A stretch of 64,000 nucleotides of DNA from Stropharia rugosoannulata (lineage: Eukaryota; Basidiomycota; Agaricomycetes; Agaricales; Strophariaceae). A model generated the notes under the pieces. The model was given only the letters and a program-made list of their open reading frames with translations, searched no databases and had not been told where the DNA came from. The position numbers were made by a program, and so were the translations under genes. The stretch covers positions 3,540,501 through 3,604,500 of the forward strand of contig JANCIK010000005.1 in the NCBI GenBank assembly GCA_028532985.1, written 5' to 3'. Shown here in pieces: positions 1-12,037 of this stretch (position 1 is its first letter; every line of letters starts with the position of its first letter).

Positions 1-987
1 GAATTACCGCACGCAATGAATTACCTCACGCCGTGTTACCTCCCTCATCCCCGCCGGGCCGGCGTTGTATCCAACCTCTACCCTTGTACCCCCTCTACCT
101 CCGACCCGCTTCGAGGCGGGTACGAGCCGCTCCCTCCTTCCCTCCTTCCTTCCTTCTCTCTCGCTCTACCCTTTACGAGGCGATACCGAACCCGACACCG
201 ACATCGACATCCCGCCGCGCCGCGCCCACCCCATCCCTCGGCCTCAGCCCTTAGCACCGCACCATGATCAATAGCAACACCCACCCCACACCGCACAGTC
301 TATTTATGCTCTGCGTCTCTGGATACCTTCATTCCTCATTTCTTTCTTTCCCACTTCTCACTTTTTCTCATCATCGTCGAGGTCGACGCTTCAATGTCGC
401 TGTTCACTGTTCACTGTTAACCATCCATTCACCCAAACTAAATCGCTGCGTGTCTCCAACCGTTCACCAATACATGCATGTTGTCTGATGTACCTGTACC
501 ACCCCCACCCCGTTAAACTGTTACTGTTACACTTACGCTTAACGCTTTCTCCCCTTTTTTATTCTAGAGATATACGAAAGAATATCCGGCGTGCGCACCG
601 CCCCTGGCGTGGGCGGGCGCACTTGTAATACGCCGTGGATGCTCGCCTGCTTACTGCTCTGATTATCACCGTCTGCTTACCACCGCTCGTACCCACCGCT
701 CTTACTCATCGCTTCATCACATCAAGCTGCTTACCACTCACACTTGTCCATTCGCTCACCTTGCTTATCACTCACCCTGTTTATCACTCACTCGCTAGCT
801 CACTCACTCACTCTCACTATTGCCCGCCGCCCCTGCGGGAAGGAAAACGAATGATTACTTTTAATGTTGATTGCACTTCATGTGTGTTTTTTCGTCTGCG
901 CGCTGTTGGATGTTGCATGGTATTGATGTATGACTTGACTTGACTTGAGTGCGATGCGATGTGTGTTTTGTGTGTTTGTCTGTCATG

Positions 988-1044
988 TATTTGAACAGCG
1001 GAAGAGTATTTGAACAGCGGAAGAGTATTTGAACAGCGGAAGAG
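988..1044. repeat. Three tandem copies of a 19-bp unit
   Basis: The unit tatttgaacagcggaagag is present three times head to tail without mismatch (988-1006, 1007-1025, 1026-1044). It is followed by a stretch rich in TTCAAG/CTTCAAG words to about 1,215, which looks like related degenerate simple sequence. No coding role is visible. Confidence 0.95.
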
Positions 1045-2261
1045 CAATCAAGCATCAAGTTTCAAGTGTCGAGCTTCAAAAGTCGAGCTTCAAGATTCAG
1101 CGCTCAGTGCTCGGTTTTCAATGTTCAAACTTTGTTCGAGACCAAGGTCAAGGGTCAAGAAAGGGATCAATAAAACCTTCAAGCTTCAAGCATTCAAGCT
1201 CAAGTCCAAGTCCAAGTCTGCTGAGCTGAAGCCTGCTGCCTGAAAGCTCGCACACCGACATAAAAAAGTACATCGAGTCTGCATATTACTACTTATTTCG
1301 TATTAATGGCAGCGAGCTGGATATCAATCAACAACTTACTCCCGACAGGCGGGACTAGGATACGAATGTGGTATACCTCCGACCGAGGTACGTCCGTGCG
1401 CATGTATTGCGTATGGCGTATTGCGTATGATTTCTCGGTGGGTGGTCACGTTGAACGTTGAATCACGAATCAAGAGTAACGAATAACGAATCACTGGCAC
1501 GCGGTCTACTTTGCTTCCTTTCCCGCCAAGCCCTGCGCGCCCGGGGTCGCGCTTCGTGTCCTAAATCTAATCCTTGATTGCTTTAGTGACTCCAGCTTGA
1601 AGCTCCAGCAGACCTGTGGGCCGTCACCCGTCACCCCACCCCAAGCAGACCTTTGTCTACCTTTATTGAGCTGGGCTGAGCTGAGCAAGGCCCAATTATT
1701 CACGAATCACGAACGGCGTCTATTGCACCGGGCGAGCGGCGGGAGTGTGCGCGATGGAGCGGCCAGGGCGGGTGAAATTGACAGGCCGGGCGGTGGGGCG
1801 GGGCGGGGGTGTATTTATTTTGTTGTTCTTTATTCTTCTTTATTCTTGTCACTTATCCGCAGGATGTACATAGATAGATAGATAGATACTAGAAAAATAT
1901 TTACCATCTCAATGTTTTCCTTGTCTGTCCAATATACTAAGCAGTACCCGTGGGCAGTCGTGTATGGGTGGATTCTCGCATAACTCTGATAATGATGAGT
2001 TCATGGCTCTGAATCTGTGTTGATCCTTCATTTGAAATCACGACCGCGGGAGGGTATGTGCGTAGTTACTAGTAGTGGTCTAGCCTGGCCTGTTTCTATC
2101 TATTTTTGCTGCCCTTGTATTTCTGTGAAGAAGAACCACGACGGGCACTACTACCTACATACTAAGTTCCTTATCATCCGCGGCGCCGGGAGCTATTCGT
2201 TACCATCAGGAATCATGATTATTTCGTTTGTTGTTATTCCAGTGCGCACCATTCCCATTCA

Positions 2262-2325
2262 TCAGATCAGACGCTCAGACTACATATCAGACTATCAGAC
2301 TATCAGACTATCAGATTTCTGACCA
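2262..2325. repeat. Short (ATCAGACT)n-type tandem repeat
   Basis: The motif atcagact recurs in tandem with small variations (atcagatcagacgctcag, then several atcagacta copies). It is an imperfect 8-9 bp microsatellite with no associated gene. Confidence 0.8.
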
Positions 2326-4218
2326 AGACGAGATCAGACTACGGGGTAGTAGCCTAGCGTACTTGATATATACATACTGGTATCAGAGCGTTTTCAATCT
2401 TTCTTCTTTTTTCGGTCTTCTTCTGCGTAGTCATCATTGTCTTCTTTATTTTACAATTGAGCGGGATGACATGATATGCAGCCGCCCCGGGCGACCTCCA
2501 TGGGGCGGGCGCCTGCGTATGTATACCGTTATGTGCATAGATATATAATTGTATTTCTCCGTCTGCACCGTCACGGTGAAAGCTGACAAGGTATATAGAG
2601 TATGGCCTCGTGATTGATCATGGACTTTGAGATTCATGAACGGTGTTACGGCATATTCAGGGCTCGCGCATCACTGATCAGAACTGCATACGCATCAGTA
2701 TGCAGCGCATCGGTTTTGGACGTCTGCCATACAAATTCTTCTTTTCATAAATTCATAGACCTAGAAGCCGATTACTTAAGTAGACCTGTAGATATCATGT
2801 GGGGTCCTTGAGGACTTCCTGTCCCTGACCTTGGTCTCTTCATTTCTTTCTATCTATGTGGCTCATTGCGCGGTTGGCTGTGCCGTGTATAAAAGACGTG
2901 GTATGCTCGTATTTACATGGGAATAGGGAGTGGGAGAGCAATCAACGGCTTTCAGACAGAAAATAGACCCCTGAGTTATACTGCAATAGGCAACATTTGA
3001 TTCTACGTCAATCGTGTGTATTGAGCATATTATATACATAGAATGTTATTCAATTCAATCTAATCCTTCACTCGGACTGTTACTGAGTACTCACGCACGC
3101 ACGCACGCGAGCACGAGCGCACGCCCACGGTCGGGCCTTGTCTGGCTTTGGGCGATCTTTCCCAGTCAAAGAATCCCGGCACCAGCACCAGCCGTGGCAG
3201 CGCGCCTGGGCGTCCCACTGGTTACCTGGAGCTTCTGTGCCCCGCCCCGCCAGTCTACTAAGAGCGCGCTGGTAGCGCGAGCGCACTGGCTCGCCGTGGT
3301 ACACACGTACCGGTTTCCTGCATTGCGGGACCGTTAGCCTAGGCTAGAGTGATATGGATAGGACTGTGAGTATACACTAACACGAGGTAGGTAGAAGGTG
3401 GCGGTACCTTCCTCGAGTCTGCTTCCTCTACCACGGCATATGTAATATGTCCCCATATATCGTAGCGTACGAAGCCTCTGGGAGACCTGGAGAGCGCCGC
3501 CGGACGCGAGACAGCGCTTCGCCTGGCAGTGCACTTTTGTCCGATCTATGTATACAGTATTGAGCTACATACTTACTGCGCGCTTTAATTATTTGATAGC
3601 TATTGGCTGACGCCACCGATAGCGCTGAGGCCGTAAATATTACTTGCCATGTGGCGGCTTATACTAAGCTTGATTATGCACAATGTGCAACTCCGTAAAG
3701 GTACTTAGAGCCGTTCGGTCCAGGAGGAGCATAAGCCCGTGCGGCGTGATGCATGCATTCCATTACGCCCGTCATCCCATGCCACTAAGACTCGCACGTA
3801 CGGCCGCGTCATACGCGCCGCGCTTCTAAAGCCTTTTTGCATATCAAGTTTGTATGTAATTACACAATTTAGCTTAACAATCTTAGTTTGCATTAGGCAA
3901 TTCCTGTGGGCGATAATTTATAACCCTTCTGTGTACAGTGCGTATTGTGCGGCAGGGTGGTATTGCGATCTAGAAATATGTAACTGCACGGGTGGATGGG
4001 ACGAGCTCTATGTAGACTTGAGTATATAAAATGCCACGAATAATGTTAATGAGTGGTGACTGTTGATCTGACTTCTTTTTCGTTTCCGAATGTGCAATGT
4101 CGCACCTTATGTTTGTGATTGTGTATGAAACAGAGTGCACTCTAGACTACTGTAGACCACCCTACGTGTTGCTGTTAAAGATACAGAGCGTACATTTACT
4201 CGTTGTTCCAAGTTTCTG

Positions 4219-4788
4219 CTATAAATTAGCCTTCTTTCCCTTGATCTCGAGCACCTTCAAGAAGTGTTTGCGCTGCTCCGGGAATAACTCTGACTTCGGT
4301 GCTATAATTAAGTATAACAAATTTTAAGTTAGAACTATCGTTGCAATTAGACATAGAAATGCGTACTTACTCCAGTTCTCCTCGTCATCGAGGGTGCCGA
4401 CTGCGATTATACCAATCTTCTTCCCCCCTTCATTTTTTATTTCAGATCGCAAGAAGAGGTTAGAGCCGCATCTGCTGCAGAAGTATCTGTGCAAAGGAAC
4501 TCCAGAGGAGGTGCCCTGATCGGCAAAGATGTTAATAAGGGTTTCTCCGTCAGTGACACTTATGTCCTGAGTGAACAAGAAAAGTGAATAAACATGGATC
4601 CTACAAAAAATGATTTAGAAGTTCACCTTGTCGTTGAAATATCCCAGAGTCAAGAATGCACCCCCTGTAGCCTTCTTGCAATTTTGACAGTGACAAATGC
4701 GCACCGTGAAAGGTTCGCCAACGACCTGATACTGAATGGATTTACAAAGACAAGAGCCTTTGCGCACTTTCCATGGTGCGTCAGACAT
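4219..4788 (-). CDS. GFA / CENP-V-fold zinc protein, copy 1
   Basis: Predicted 146-aa protein of the GFA family (glutathione-dependent formaldehyde-activating fold, also called CENP-V/GFA), a small zinc-binding fold often annotated as a carbon-sulfur lyase. Exons, read leftward, are 4788-4627, 4566-4371 and 4301-4219, with GT-AG introns of 60 and 69 nt; phases close to a TAG stop. Visible zinc ligands are CLC and CHCQNC near the N-terminus (GSCLCKSIQYQ, ICHCQNCKKATG) and CSRCGS in the second exon. The start gives MSDAPWKV directly before the conserved GSCLC motif. It is closely similar in sequence and intron placement to the rightward gene at 6092-7032, so the two are divergently arranged paralogues. 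The substrate cannot be told from sequence. Confidence 0.9.
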
Positions 4789-6091
4789 GGTTAAGTTGTG
4801 ATCGTTGTCCAGCTGGGATTTCGTAGAATATGCAACAGTTGGGTTTGGTTGCTTTTATGCTGGCAGATAGCTATAGATATCATTTTATCATTCCACTGGA
4901 ACATAGGACATGTCGTCGCCACGCAGTCAGCGTCCTGGGAAGTGGCTTTGGATGTGTATAGCAGAGGTATATACTATCAGAAAACTACTGAGCACCTTAC
5001 TAGGTGACCTAGTGTTAAGTCCAGTTGTGTCTGGACTTATCAGTGGCACGAAACCTGTATAAATTGTAAAATGGAGTAAACAACCGGGACATGGTTTTCA
5101 GCGATAGACTTTAAGCTCACAGGTACTCCTGCTCGAGTTATAAAAAACAATGATATACATTGGACATGAGAGACAGAAGTGCGGAAACAAGGCTTATATT
5201 ATAACAAATTACCACCATGGTCATCAGTTAAATAGGCCATCATTCCAGAAGCTTGAAAAAAGCAGTCCGACGACAGGGGCGGTTGAAGAGTATATGTCCT
5301 TCATACTGCTCGCGAATCTTAGTGAGTAAATACTCGAAAAAACAACATAAGCGCTTGTACATTACCCTCGTTACGGTGCGTCACTGACATGTTCTTCTAC
5401 GCGAAGGATGCCTCAGTAGACGGGCTCGTCCCTATCCAATCATTCCTCGTGAATAATCGTGAGAGGGAAACGTCAAGTTACCAGTGGCCTGGGCGTCGAT
5501 CGAGACAGTCAATTAATAGGTGTGTGTAAGCTCTCTGGGGGAGTAGTATCATGGCGTCCCGGAGTAATTTGCATTGGCGTGTAGGCATGGATTATTATAT
5601 AATTTTGAATAGACCCATGGTCTAGTGTGGCTCTTGACAGATATGCTACAACGCTTCAAAGAAAACTGGATATCCGGACTGACTATGTAAGAAGATCGAG
5701 GAATAGCCTTGGCTGAATATGACTCCCTGTTATCCCTTATGTATCTTCTTTTGCTTGGTAGGTCATTATGCACAGTACATACTTCATAAAATTAGACGCT
5801 GGAATAATCCCATTTGGGCGTAAGCACGATTACGGAGGGGTCGGTCAGGGTCTTCTTGGTCTTCTTCTGCCATCGTATGTTTATTGAATGGAGAGCAGAT
5901 AAAATAGTGGTGGCAACATGCTGTACCGCCACAACAGTTAAAGTAAACCTAGTGTGATGAGTTCAGACAATCAATTATGTTGAATTACGACTGGAGATAG
6001 TTGGGCTGAAGACCGGCTATGTGCTTCGCACATAACCGGCTGTTCCTTAACATGGAGTCATATGCATCACCAACGAACATAAATAAGCGAT
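4789..6091. other. Intergenic region between divergent GFA genes
   Basis: About 1.3 kb separates the starts of the two GFA paralogues. No splice-consistent coding chain is seen on either strand. It must contain both promoters. I see no clear TATA element or repeat that I would annotate. Confidence 0.55.
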
Positions 6092-7032
6092 ATGCTCTTT
6101 GCTACGAAACCACTTCCTCCGAGCGTTCAACGGGCCCTTGTAGCTCGCAGTTATCACTGGAAAAGTTCGCATAGACAATATTTTCTTGTTCAGAAGAAAA
6201 TCGCCTTACAAGTACAAGAACTTGCGACTGTTACTCAACAATCTCCTGGTCTACCACGCTTCATGTCCTCCTCATCTTCGTCCTCGGCGGTGCAAGCACC
6301 TGACAAGGTGCGGAATGGATCTTGCCTATGTCGCTCGATACAGTATCAGGTGGTTGGGGAGCCGTTCACCATGAGAGTTTGCCATTGTGTCAACTGCAAG
6401 AAGGCCACCGGTGCAGCCTTCATGACGAATGTATTCTTCAAGGATAAGGTACGCTCATCCGCTAGCCCTTTCAATTGTCTGTTTTTTCTATGTAACATCA
6501 TTTTTCTGTGAAATGCTGTTTCTTGTATTTCTCATGAGCGTGAAGCGCAGCACATTAGCCGGAGCAGTGACCATGAAAATGACAGTTGCTGTGGGTGGGG
6601 TTGCGCTACTCCCGTCCGGTTTGCAGAAATATATCACTCTGTACCTATATCCTGCGAAAATAGCGTACTCAAAAGTTTATCTTAGCAAATCCGCGTCCTA
6701 AGTGGAGAAACCAAACTCAAAGTCTATGCAGACGGGAATACGGCCTCTGGGACACCACTGAACCGTTACTTTTGCGGAGAGTGTGGATCGAACCTATTCT
6801 TGAAGTCTCAGATCCAGGAGGTGAATGGGAAGAAAAACGATGTTCACATTCTTGCGTCAGGCACCCTGGATGACAAGGTTGACTGGAGTGAGTAGCAATT
6901 TTTGGTTGAAGGCTTGGATCTTCGAACACTTACCACCTTTGATATCCAGTTCCGAAAACAGAACTTTTCAAAGAACAAAGGCAGCACTTCGTAACCGGGA
7001 TTGAAACACAGAAGAAGGAGACCAAGCTGTAA
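6092..7032 (+). CDS. GFA / CENP-V-fold zinc protein, copy 2, with N-terminal extension
   Basis: Predicted 213-aa GFA-family protein. Exons are 6092-6448, 6686-6887 and 6950-7032, with introns of 237 and 62 nt, and phases close to TAA. The core holds GSCLCRSIQYQ, VCHCVNCKKATG and FCGECGS, matching the zinc ligands of copy 1. The upstream ATG adds about 57 residues rich in R, K, Q and S with few acidic residues, which resembles a mitochondrial presequence; a later ATG at 6263 (MSSSSS) would give a protein nearer the usual family length. Both introns lie at the same codon positions as in copy 1, but intron 1 is about four times longer. Targeting is inference; family assignment is firm. Confidence 0.88.
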
Positions 7033-7406
7033 TTTGACGTACAAGTAGGCAATCATCAAAACCTTTTGCACTTGTTGCAAGTTAGCTCATGTGGCCCCAC
7101 TACGCGGTTCGTTGCACTGAAATGCATTACCATGATCTACATACTTCCATCTTTCTGTATATGTACTGTGGGATTTATTTGATATGAGCCAGGAGCATAC
7201 ATAATAAGTTGCAAAAATTTGATGAACCTGAAGATAAATTTGGGGAAGTGTTGGTCAAGTCCAAGTAAAGGAGGAGCGGGACGGACGAAGGCGCGGCGAT
7301 AAGATAAGATTAAGTAAGATGCACGGAATAACCCGGGAACCGGCAAATTTCCCAGGGTCCGCTGTAAGGTCCCCGACACCGTTGCCTCCGTTCTCCAAAC
7401 ACCAAA

Positions 7407-8012
7407 ATGCTTCAATCGCTTGCCCGTCAGGCGCTGCGCCAACGCCTCCAAAAACAGGCCGTGTCGAAGCGCTTCAATTCGACTTCCTCTGAAAACGCCA
7501 AGAAAGCGCAGGACGCGCTGGCTTCTGCTCAGGCTACCGCTTCGCGTGTTCTTGAAGGCGTGCAGAAGGCCCTAGGACCAGTCGGCGAGAAGGCAGGAAA
7601 CATGCTTGGCTGTACGTCTTTCCATGGCACTGTTTTGTATATGCTTGACTGTATGGGCTTGACATGACTTTGGTTCAATTCTTTAGCATACAAGGAGCCT
7701 CTTCTGTACAACCTCGCAGTGGGAAGGGAACTCGTAAAGCTCGTCTACCGTCGGGAGGCTCTTTCTCCTCCTTCGCTGGCAACCGTGCGCGAGGTGTACT
7801 CTAGTCTGGCGAAGCAGGTCACTTCGCCAGCGTTCTTCGCCAACATCATCAAGAGTGGCGAATTTGGCAGAATAGGCATATATGGACTGCAAGCTTATGG
7901 TATCTTCCAGGTGCGTTTTGAGCGTCCGTGCGATTTTTACACCTTATAACATGTCCTGTAGATTGGCGAAATAATTGGACGAAGGAGCCTCATTGGTTAC
8001 AAGCTCGACTAG
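7407..8012 (+). CDS. ATP20: Mitochondrial F1Fo ATP synthase subunit g
   Basis: Predicted 159-aa protein of the ATP synthase subunit g family (yeast Atp20). Subunit g is a small Fo subunit of the inner membrane that supports dimer formation. Exons are 7407-7611, 7687-7910 and 7962-8012, with phases consistent and TAG stop. The N-terminus (MLQSLARQALRQRLQKQA) is basic and arginine-rich with no acidic residue, as expected of a mitochondrial presequence. The second exon carries the family core (YNLAVGRELVKLVYRREAL, then SPAFFANIIKSGEFGRIGIY), and the last exon supplies a short C-terminus with an IGEIIGRR glycine-rich membrane segment. It is co-directional with the GFA gene 374 bp upstream but appears to be an independent gene. 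The gene symbol is assigned by family. Confidence 0.9.
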
Positions 8013-8997
8013 ACCGGTGTATAACGCGTCAACGTTGGCATTCCAATGCATATATCCTTAGATGACTTCACGTAATGTTAGAGAAGACGTATACCCTGCC
8101 TTTCACAGCTCATCAGCAAATATATGCCAGTTCCTCGAAGGATGCAAGACCTGGACGAATTCTAGGAATGGGATGTTTATTCATGCCAAATGTCATCCCA
8201 GACTTTCAGCTCCAGGTGCACCAGCTTATGAATGAACTACTGGCGTACGATGTTGCTATTGAATCACCAATGAAATAGATATATGGTCTCAACCTTGCTC
8301 ATTCCCGTCACGCCTACTCCGTCGCTTCACATCAGCAACCTGTACTGCCAAGAATACTATTTGTGAGCGTGGGCTATGTAGATGGGCTGGTCGACCACTT
8401 TGCATTCGTTAAGGCGTGTATAGAAAGCTCGGAGAGGTCATTCTCTTGGACCTGGTACTGACTGCATATTTCGTGAGAGTGAAGTGATTACTTTCCACCC
8501 TACTGCTTGTATCGTCTCTTTCTGGCAGGCAATGCGCCTGATTCGTGCTTGAAGCAGTTTCGAGGCGGAATAGATTTAGCAGAACAATCAAATTGATCCC
8601 ACTAGGACCTGGGTATAAAGGTGACCTATTAACCAATATGTACTGAATACCCATTATTTGCTATCGTCTCCGCCCGGATGAGGAGCCCACCTTCACCACT
8701 TGTAATATTGTCGCTCTCTTCATTCTTACAACAACGCTCACCTATGATTTCTCTTTGCATTCGGCAGCACACAATTTCGACTACCCACCATTTTGAGCAT
8801 TTGTCTTCTATATGCTATACGCGATAGCGTGGACCGTTCGTGCCGCCGGGTGGATATTGGGAGGCCGCCTGGGAACGTGAATAACCGTACAACGGTTAAA
8901 AGCTCTGATGACGGTATGCAGCTGAGCTAAATTACCACCGCCGAACTGCTTATAAAACCTAACCCCCCAGCTGCGTCCACCTGTTGTGAAGACGCTC
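8013..8997. promoter_or_regulatory. Intergenic region; promoter of the carboxypeptidase gene
   Basis: Nearly 1 kb without a supported gene. A TATA-like element (tataaaac, about 8951-8958) lies 40-47 bp before the ATG at 8998 and is the only promoter element I would point to. The rest holds short, non-conserved open frames only. Confidence 0.45.
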
Positions 8998-10924
8998 ATG
9001 CATCGTTCAATTGGACTCGTTTCTTCACTAGTGCTATCTGTAACTTTAGGACTCGCCCAACGACAGCAGAGTTTTGGTGAGGTTCGCTCACGCCTGTGGG
9101 GTATGTAAACTGATAAGCGTTTAGGAATAGGCGAACCTTATGACGGAGGACTTTTCAAGCCATTAGAATCACTTTCGGCTATCTCAGACACAACCTTTAC
9201 AACTCTAGCCCACCCCACATTCCCTAACCATAGTGTACGTGTCAGAAAAACGACGCAATTTTGCGACCCTACAGCAAAGTGCGTGTTCACTGCTTCGTCT
9301 GTTTTTTTGAGCTCAAACTGAGAACGTTTGAAATAGTTCTTACACAGGGTATATTGATATCAACGCACGTCATATTTTCTTCTATTTTTTTGAGAGTAGA
9401 AGAAACCCCGAGGAAGATGATGTCATCTTTTGGACAAACGGTGGTAGGTGCAAATACTGCAACAGTGAAAATTTCTTCATGGTTATTCACGGTTCTGTGT
9501 AGGACCGGGCGGTTCTTCTGTCATGGGACTCTTCCTCGAACACGGTCCATGTAGAATAGTTGACGAACATGGCCCCAAGTATCACCCCGAATCCTGGAAT
9601 AACAATGCCAACATCTTCTATGTTGACCAGCCAGTCGGCGTTGGCTATTCGTACGCAGACTACGGCGAGAAAGTGAGCACGTCAGAGGAGGCTGCTATAG
9701 ATATGGCGGCCTTCATTGTCATTTTTTTCGCCCACTTTACCGGCTTTGCTGGTCGGCCGTTCCATATGGCCGGAGAGTCATACGGAGGACGATATGTACC
9801 GTTATTTGCATCTGCATTATGGGACCTGAATTCGAAGTTGGAAGAAGTTGGCATGACCCCAGTGAATATTTCTTCCATTATCATTGGTACGTGTGTTTGT
9901 CGGTAAAGTCGTCATAAAATTTGACTCGTCCAATTTAGGGAATGGTTACACCGATTTTTATACACTCTACGAAGCCAAGTTTGAATTCCCCTGCATACAA
10001 ACGAGAAATCCCCCTTTTCTTCCTATCACGGAATGTTTGCGATTGAAACAAACGGTCCGAGTGCTTGTTGTCTTAATTCCCGCAAGCTAACAATATCTCA
10101 TACGATAGCTTCCTCGCTGTTTAAAAATGCTAAAGAGCTCCTGCGTGGATATCTTTGATGATATTGCGTGCGGTGCAGCTGCCCAATTTTGTGACACGGA
10201 GCTTGAAGCATCCGTTTGGAGATCTGGTATGTATTTTCTGCTTTTCTTGTAATCCCTGAGTTCACGTACAAAACGAGTACACAGGCGTTAACATATATGA
10301 TGTTACACAACGTTGTCCTGCAGAGAAGGCTGAGATTCCTTGTACGCCTATACTTAAGTATGTTGTCTATCACTTCCCGGGGCCGGTTGACAGTTGCTAA
10401 CCCATTTACACGCTTCCATAGCCATACGAGGGACTACCTACGGCGCAATACGACACGCGCCATCCTTGGCGCTGACGCTGCAGTTCCCTGGGACGCTTCT
10501 ATCGCTAACCCAGCCGTGGGGCAAGATTTCATAGCACAGCTCGATCTGCTACGCCCTGCTCAGCACCACGTAGCAGCCCTTCTTGAGCGAGGCGTGCGCG
10601 CGCTCATCTTTGCAGGCACAAACGACTGGATTTGTAATTACCTCGGTAATGAGCGATGGACCAGTGACTTACAATGGTTCGGACACGACGAATTCAACAG
10701 TCAGAAAATGCGTGTCTGGGAGGTTGACGGATTGAGGGCAGGAGAAGTTCGTGATGCACAGGGGTTGACATTTGCTACAGTGGAGGGTGCGGGACATTTA
10801 GTGAGTCTACATAATTTGCATTCATCGATTCGAATTCCTTGCTAACTTTTGTTAGGCTCCATACAACAAGCCAAAGGAGACACTCGCGATGCTGAACAGG
10901 TGGTTAATGGGGAAACCTTTGTGA
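8998..10924 (+). CDS. Secreted serine carboxypeptidase, family S10
   Basis: Predicted 492-aa serine carboxypeptidase that removes C-terminal residues from peptides, probably in the secretory route, vacuole or outside the cell. Nine exons: 8998-9076, 9125-9278, 9337-9443, 9503-9886, 9939-10054, 10109-10226, 10285-10357, 10422-10800, 10856-10924; all phases close at TGA. The N-terminus ([20 protein letters not shown]) is a signal peptide. The substrate-binding stretch WTNGGPGGSS precedes the nucleophile motif GESYGG (Ser206). The Asp motif is NDWICN (Asp412) and the His motif GAGHLAP (His469), so the triad is complete. Cysteine-rich LPRC and FCDTE segments match family disulfide regions. The end of exon 5 is the least certain junction, because GTCCGA at 10055 and GTGCTT at 10061 both keep frame. 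Confidence 0.92.
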
Positions 10925-12037
10925 TAGGCCTGGCCCGCCGTGTACCTAATACTAATTGTCGATGACTTTTGTCTTGCAGCAACTTCAGCTTCTTCTAAAC
11001 TTCATAAAGGGTCGCCGTTCCGTCGACTCACACCGCGCTGAACAAAACAGTGAAAATTTCATTTAATGTAATTAATTCAGTATCCAGTTGTCTTCTCTAC
11101 TCCAGAGAGTATGAATATTTAAAATCACTGAAGATGTACTCCAAAGTAAAAGCCTCGACTTTTATCAAAGCTTCGGGAAGCTTCTTCATTATGTTTCAGA
11201 AGTCTCTTATTTACTGAACATTCAAGCGAACATCTTCGAACATCTTCGTTAAGAGATTGTTGGAAATAAGGATGAATAAAGTTATATTTTAGTAGGTATA
11301 CATACAGTCTTTTATACCTACAGAAAAGTATCTACAATGTTCTACAAAGTTCATCTACATTGTAATTACTAAGTGGCTTACTAACTAATGAGTCATTACA
11401 TTCCTTCGAGAGTAGACTGGAATGTTGGATTGCATTCTCCAATCCCAACAGAGATGTTTAGCTTGACATAGTTAAATGAGATAATGAGAGCCAGGGTAGC
11501 AAATGGTTAATGGTAGGGTAGCTTCCGTCCCCAATTCCGAGTTGTTGCGTAACTTCACTGAGTTTTCTGAGCACTATCTTATCTTGTTATGTAAGAAGAG
11601 ATTACATAAAGATTCATTGTTATCGTACCAGAATTGGTCAGCAGGATCCCAAAAGCTCCCCCGTCTCCAGTATTTGGCGATGCTTGTCTCTGGATAAAAA
11701 AGAACATGGAGACCCCATGCGACTCTGGGACACGGCAGTCACAGCATTTTGGTGACCGCCTGCATTCTTATTGCGGGCCGTCACCTGGATTTGTGACCGC
11801 GCCTGGGGCACGCAGCGAAGCAACAAGTTCAAAGCGCGGTGGCACGCGCGCGCGCACGTACGCGGTGCGTGCCACTGCAAAGTGCTTTGTGTGCAAGGGC
11901 CACCTCTCCATTGTAATTAGATATATGTAGTCGTTCTGGTCAATATATATTTCCTGTCTTTCGTTTTCCACCACCACCTTGCAACCCGCCCTAATTCTGT
12001 TTGTAGTTGACGCAGTACAACTTCAATACTGTATCAA
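10925..12037. other. Intergenic region before the Crypton-like gene
   Basis: About 1.1 kb, AT-rich, with no coding chain found. It contains repeated AAGCTTC and GAACATCTTC words near 11,160-11,250 (short direct and inverted copies). If the downstream pair is a mobile element, its left end should lie in or near this stretch, but I could not see a convincing terminal repeat. Confidence 0.5.

Larger units (their letters stand above)
1..4218. other. Gene-free left flank
   Basis: No reading frame on either strand shows a recognisable domain or a splice-consistent exon chain. The first 1 kb is pyrimidine-rich and GC-rich, with many runs of T and C; it could be a promoter or UTR of a gene left of the window. 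The stretch contains two short tandem repeats listed separately and a (GATA)n-like run near 1,870. The open frames seen here are short, low-complexity and mutually overlapping. I see nothing else. Confidence 0.6.

Noticed and set aside
2378..2389. TGGTATCAGAGC, identical to the initiator-tRNA primer-binding site of many plant retroelements
   Set aside because: No LTR, TG end or polyprotein is visible near it, and a 12-base match without context can be chance or belong to unrelated sequence.
3014..3337. GC-rich open frame of 107 codons in the left flank
   Set aside because: Low-complexity composition, an open frame on the opposite strand as well, no family resemblance.
9101..9130. A 30-nt intron between carboxypeptidase exons 1 and 2
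   Set aside because: A 48-nt intron (9077-9124) with GTGAGG donor and TTTAG acceptor keeps the same frame and has a normal length, so it is preferred.
9261..9554. Plus-strand open frame across carboxypeptidase exons 3 and 4
   Set aside because: It is in the wrong frame; the exons either side give the family motifs YTGYIDIN and WTNGGPGGSS in another frame.
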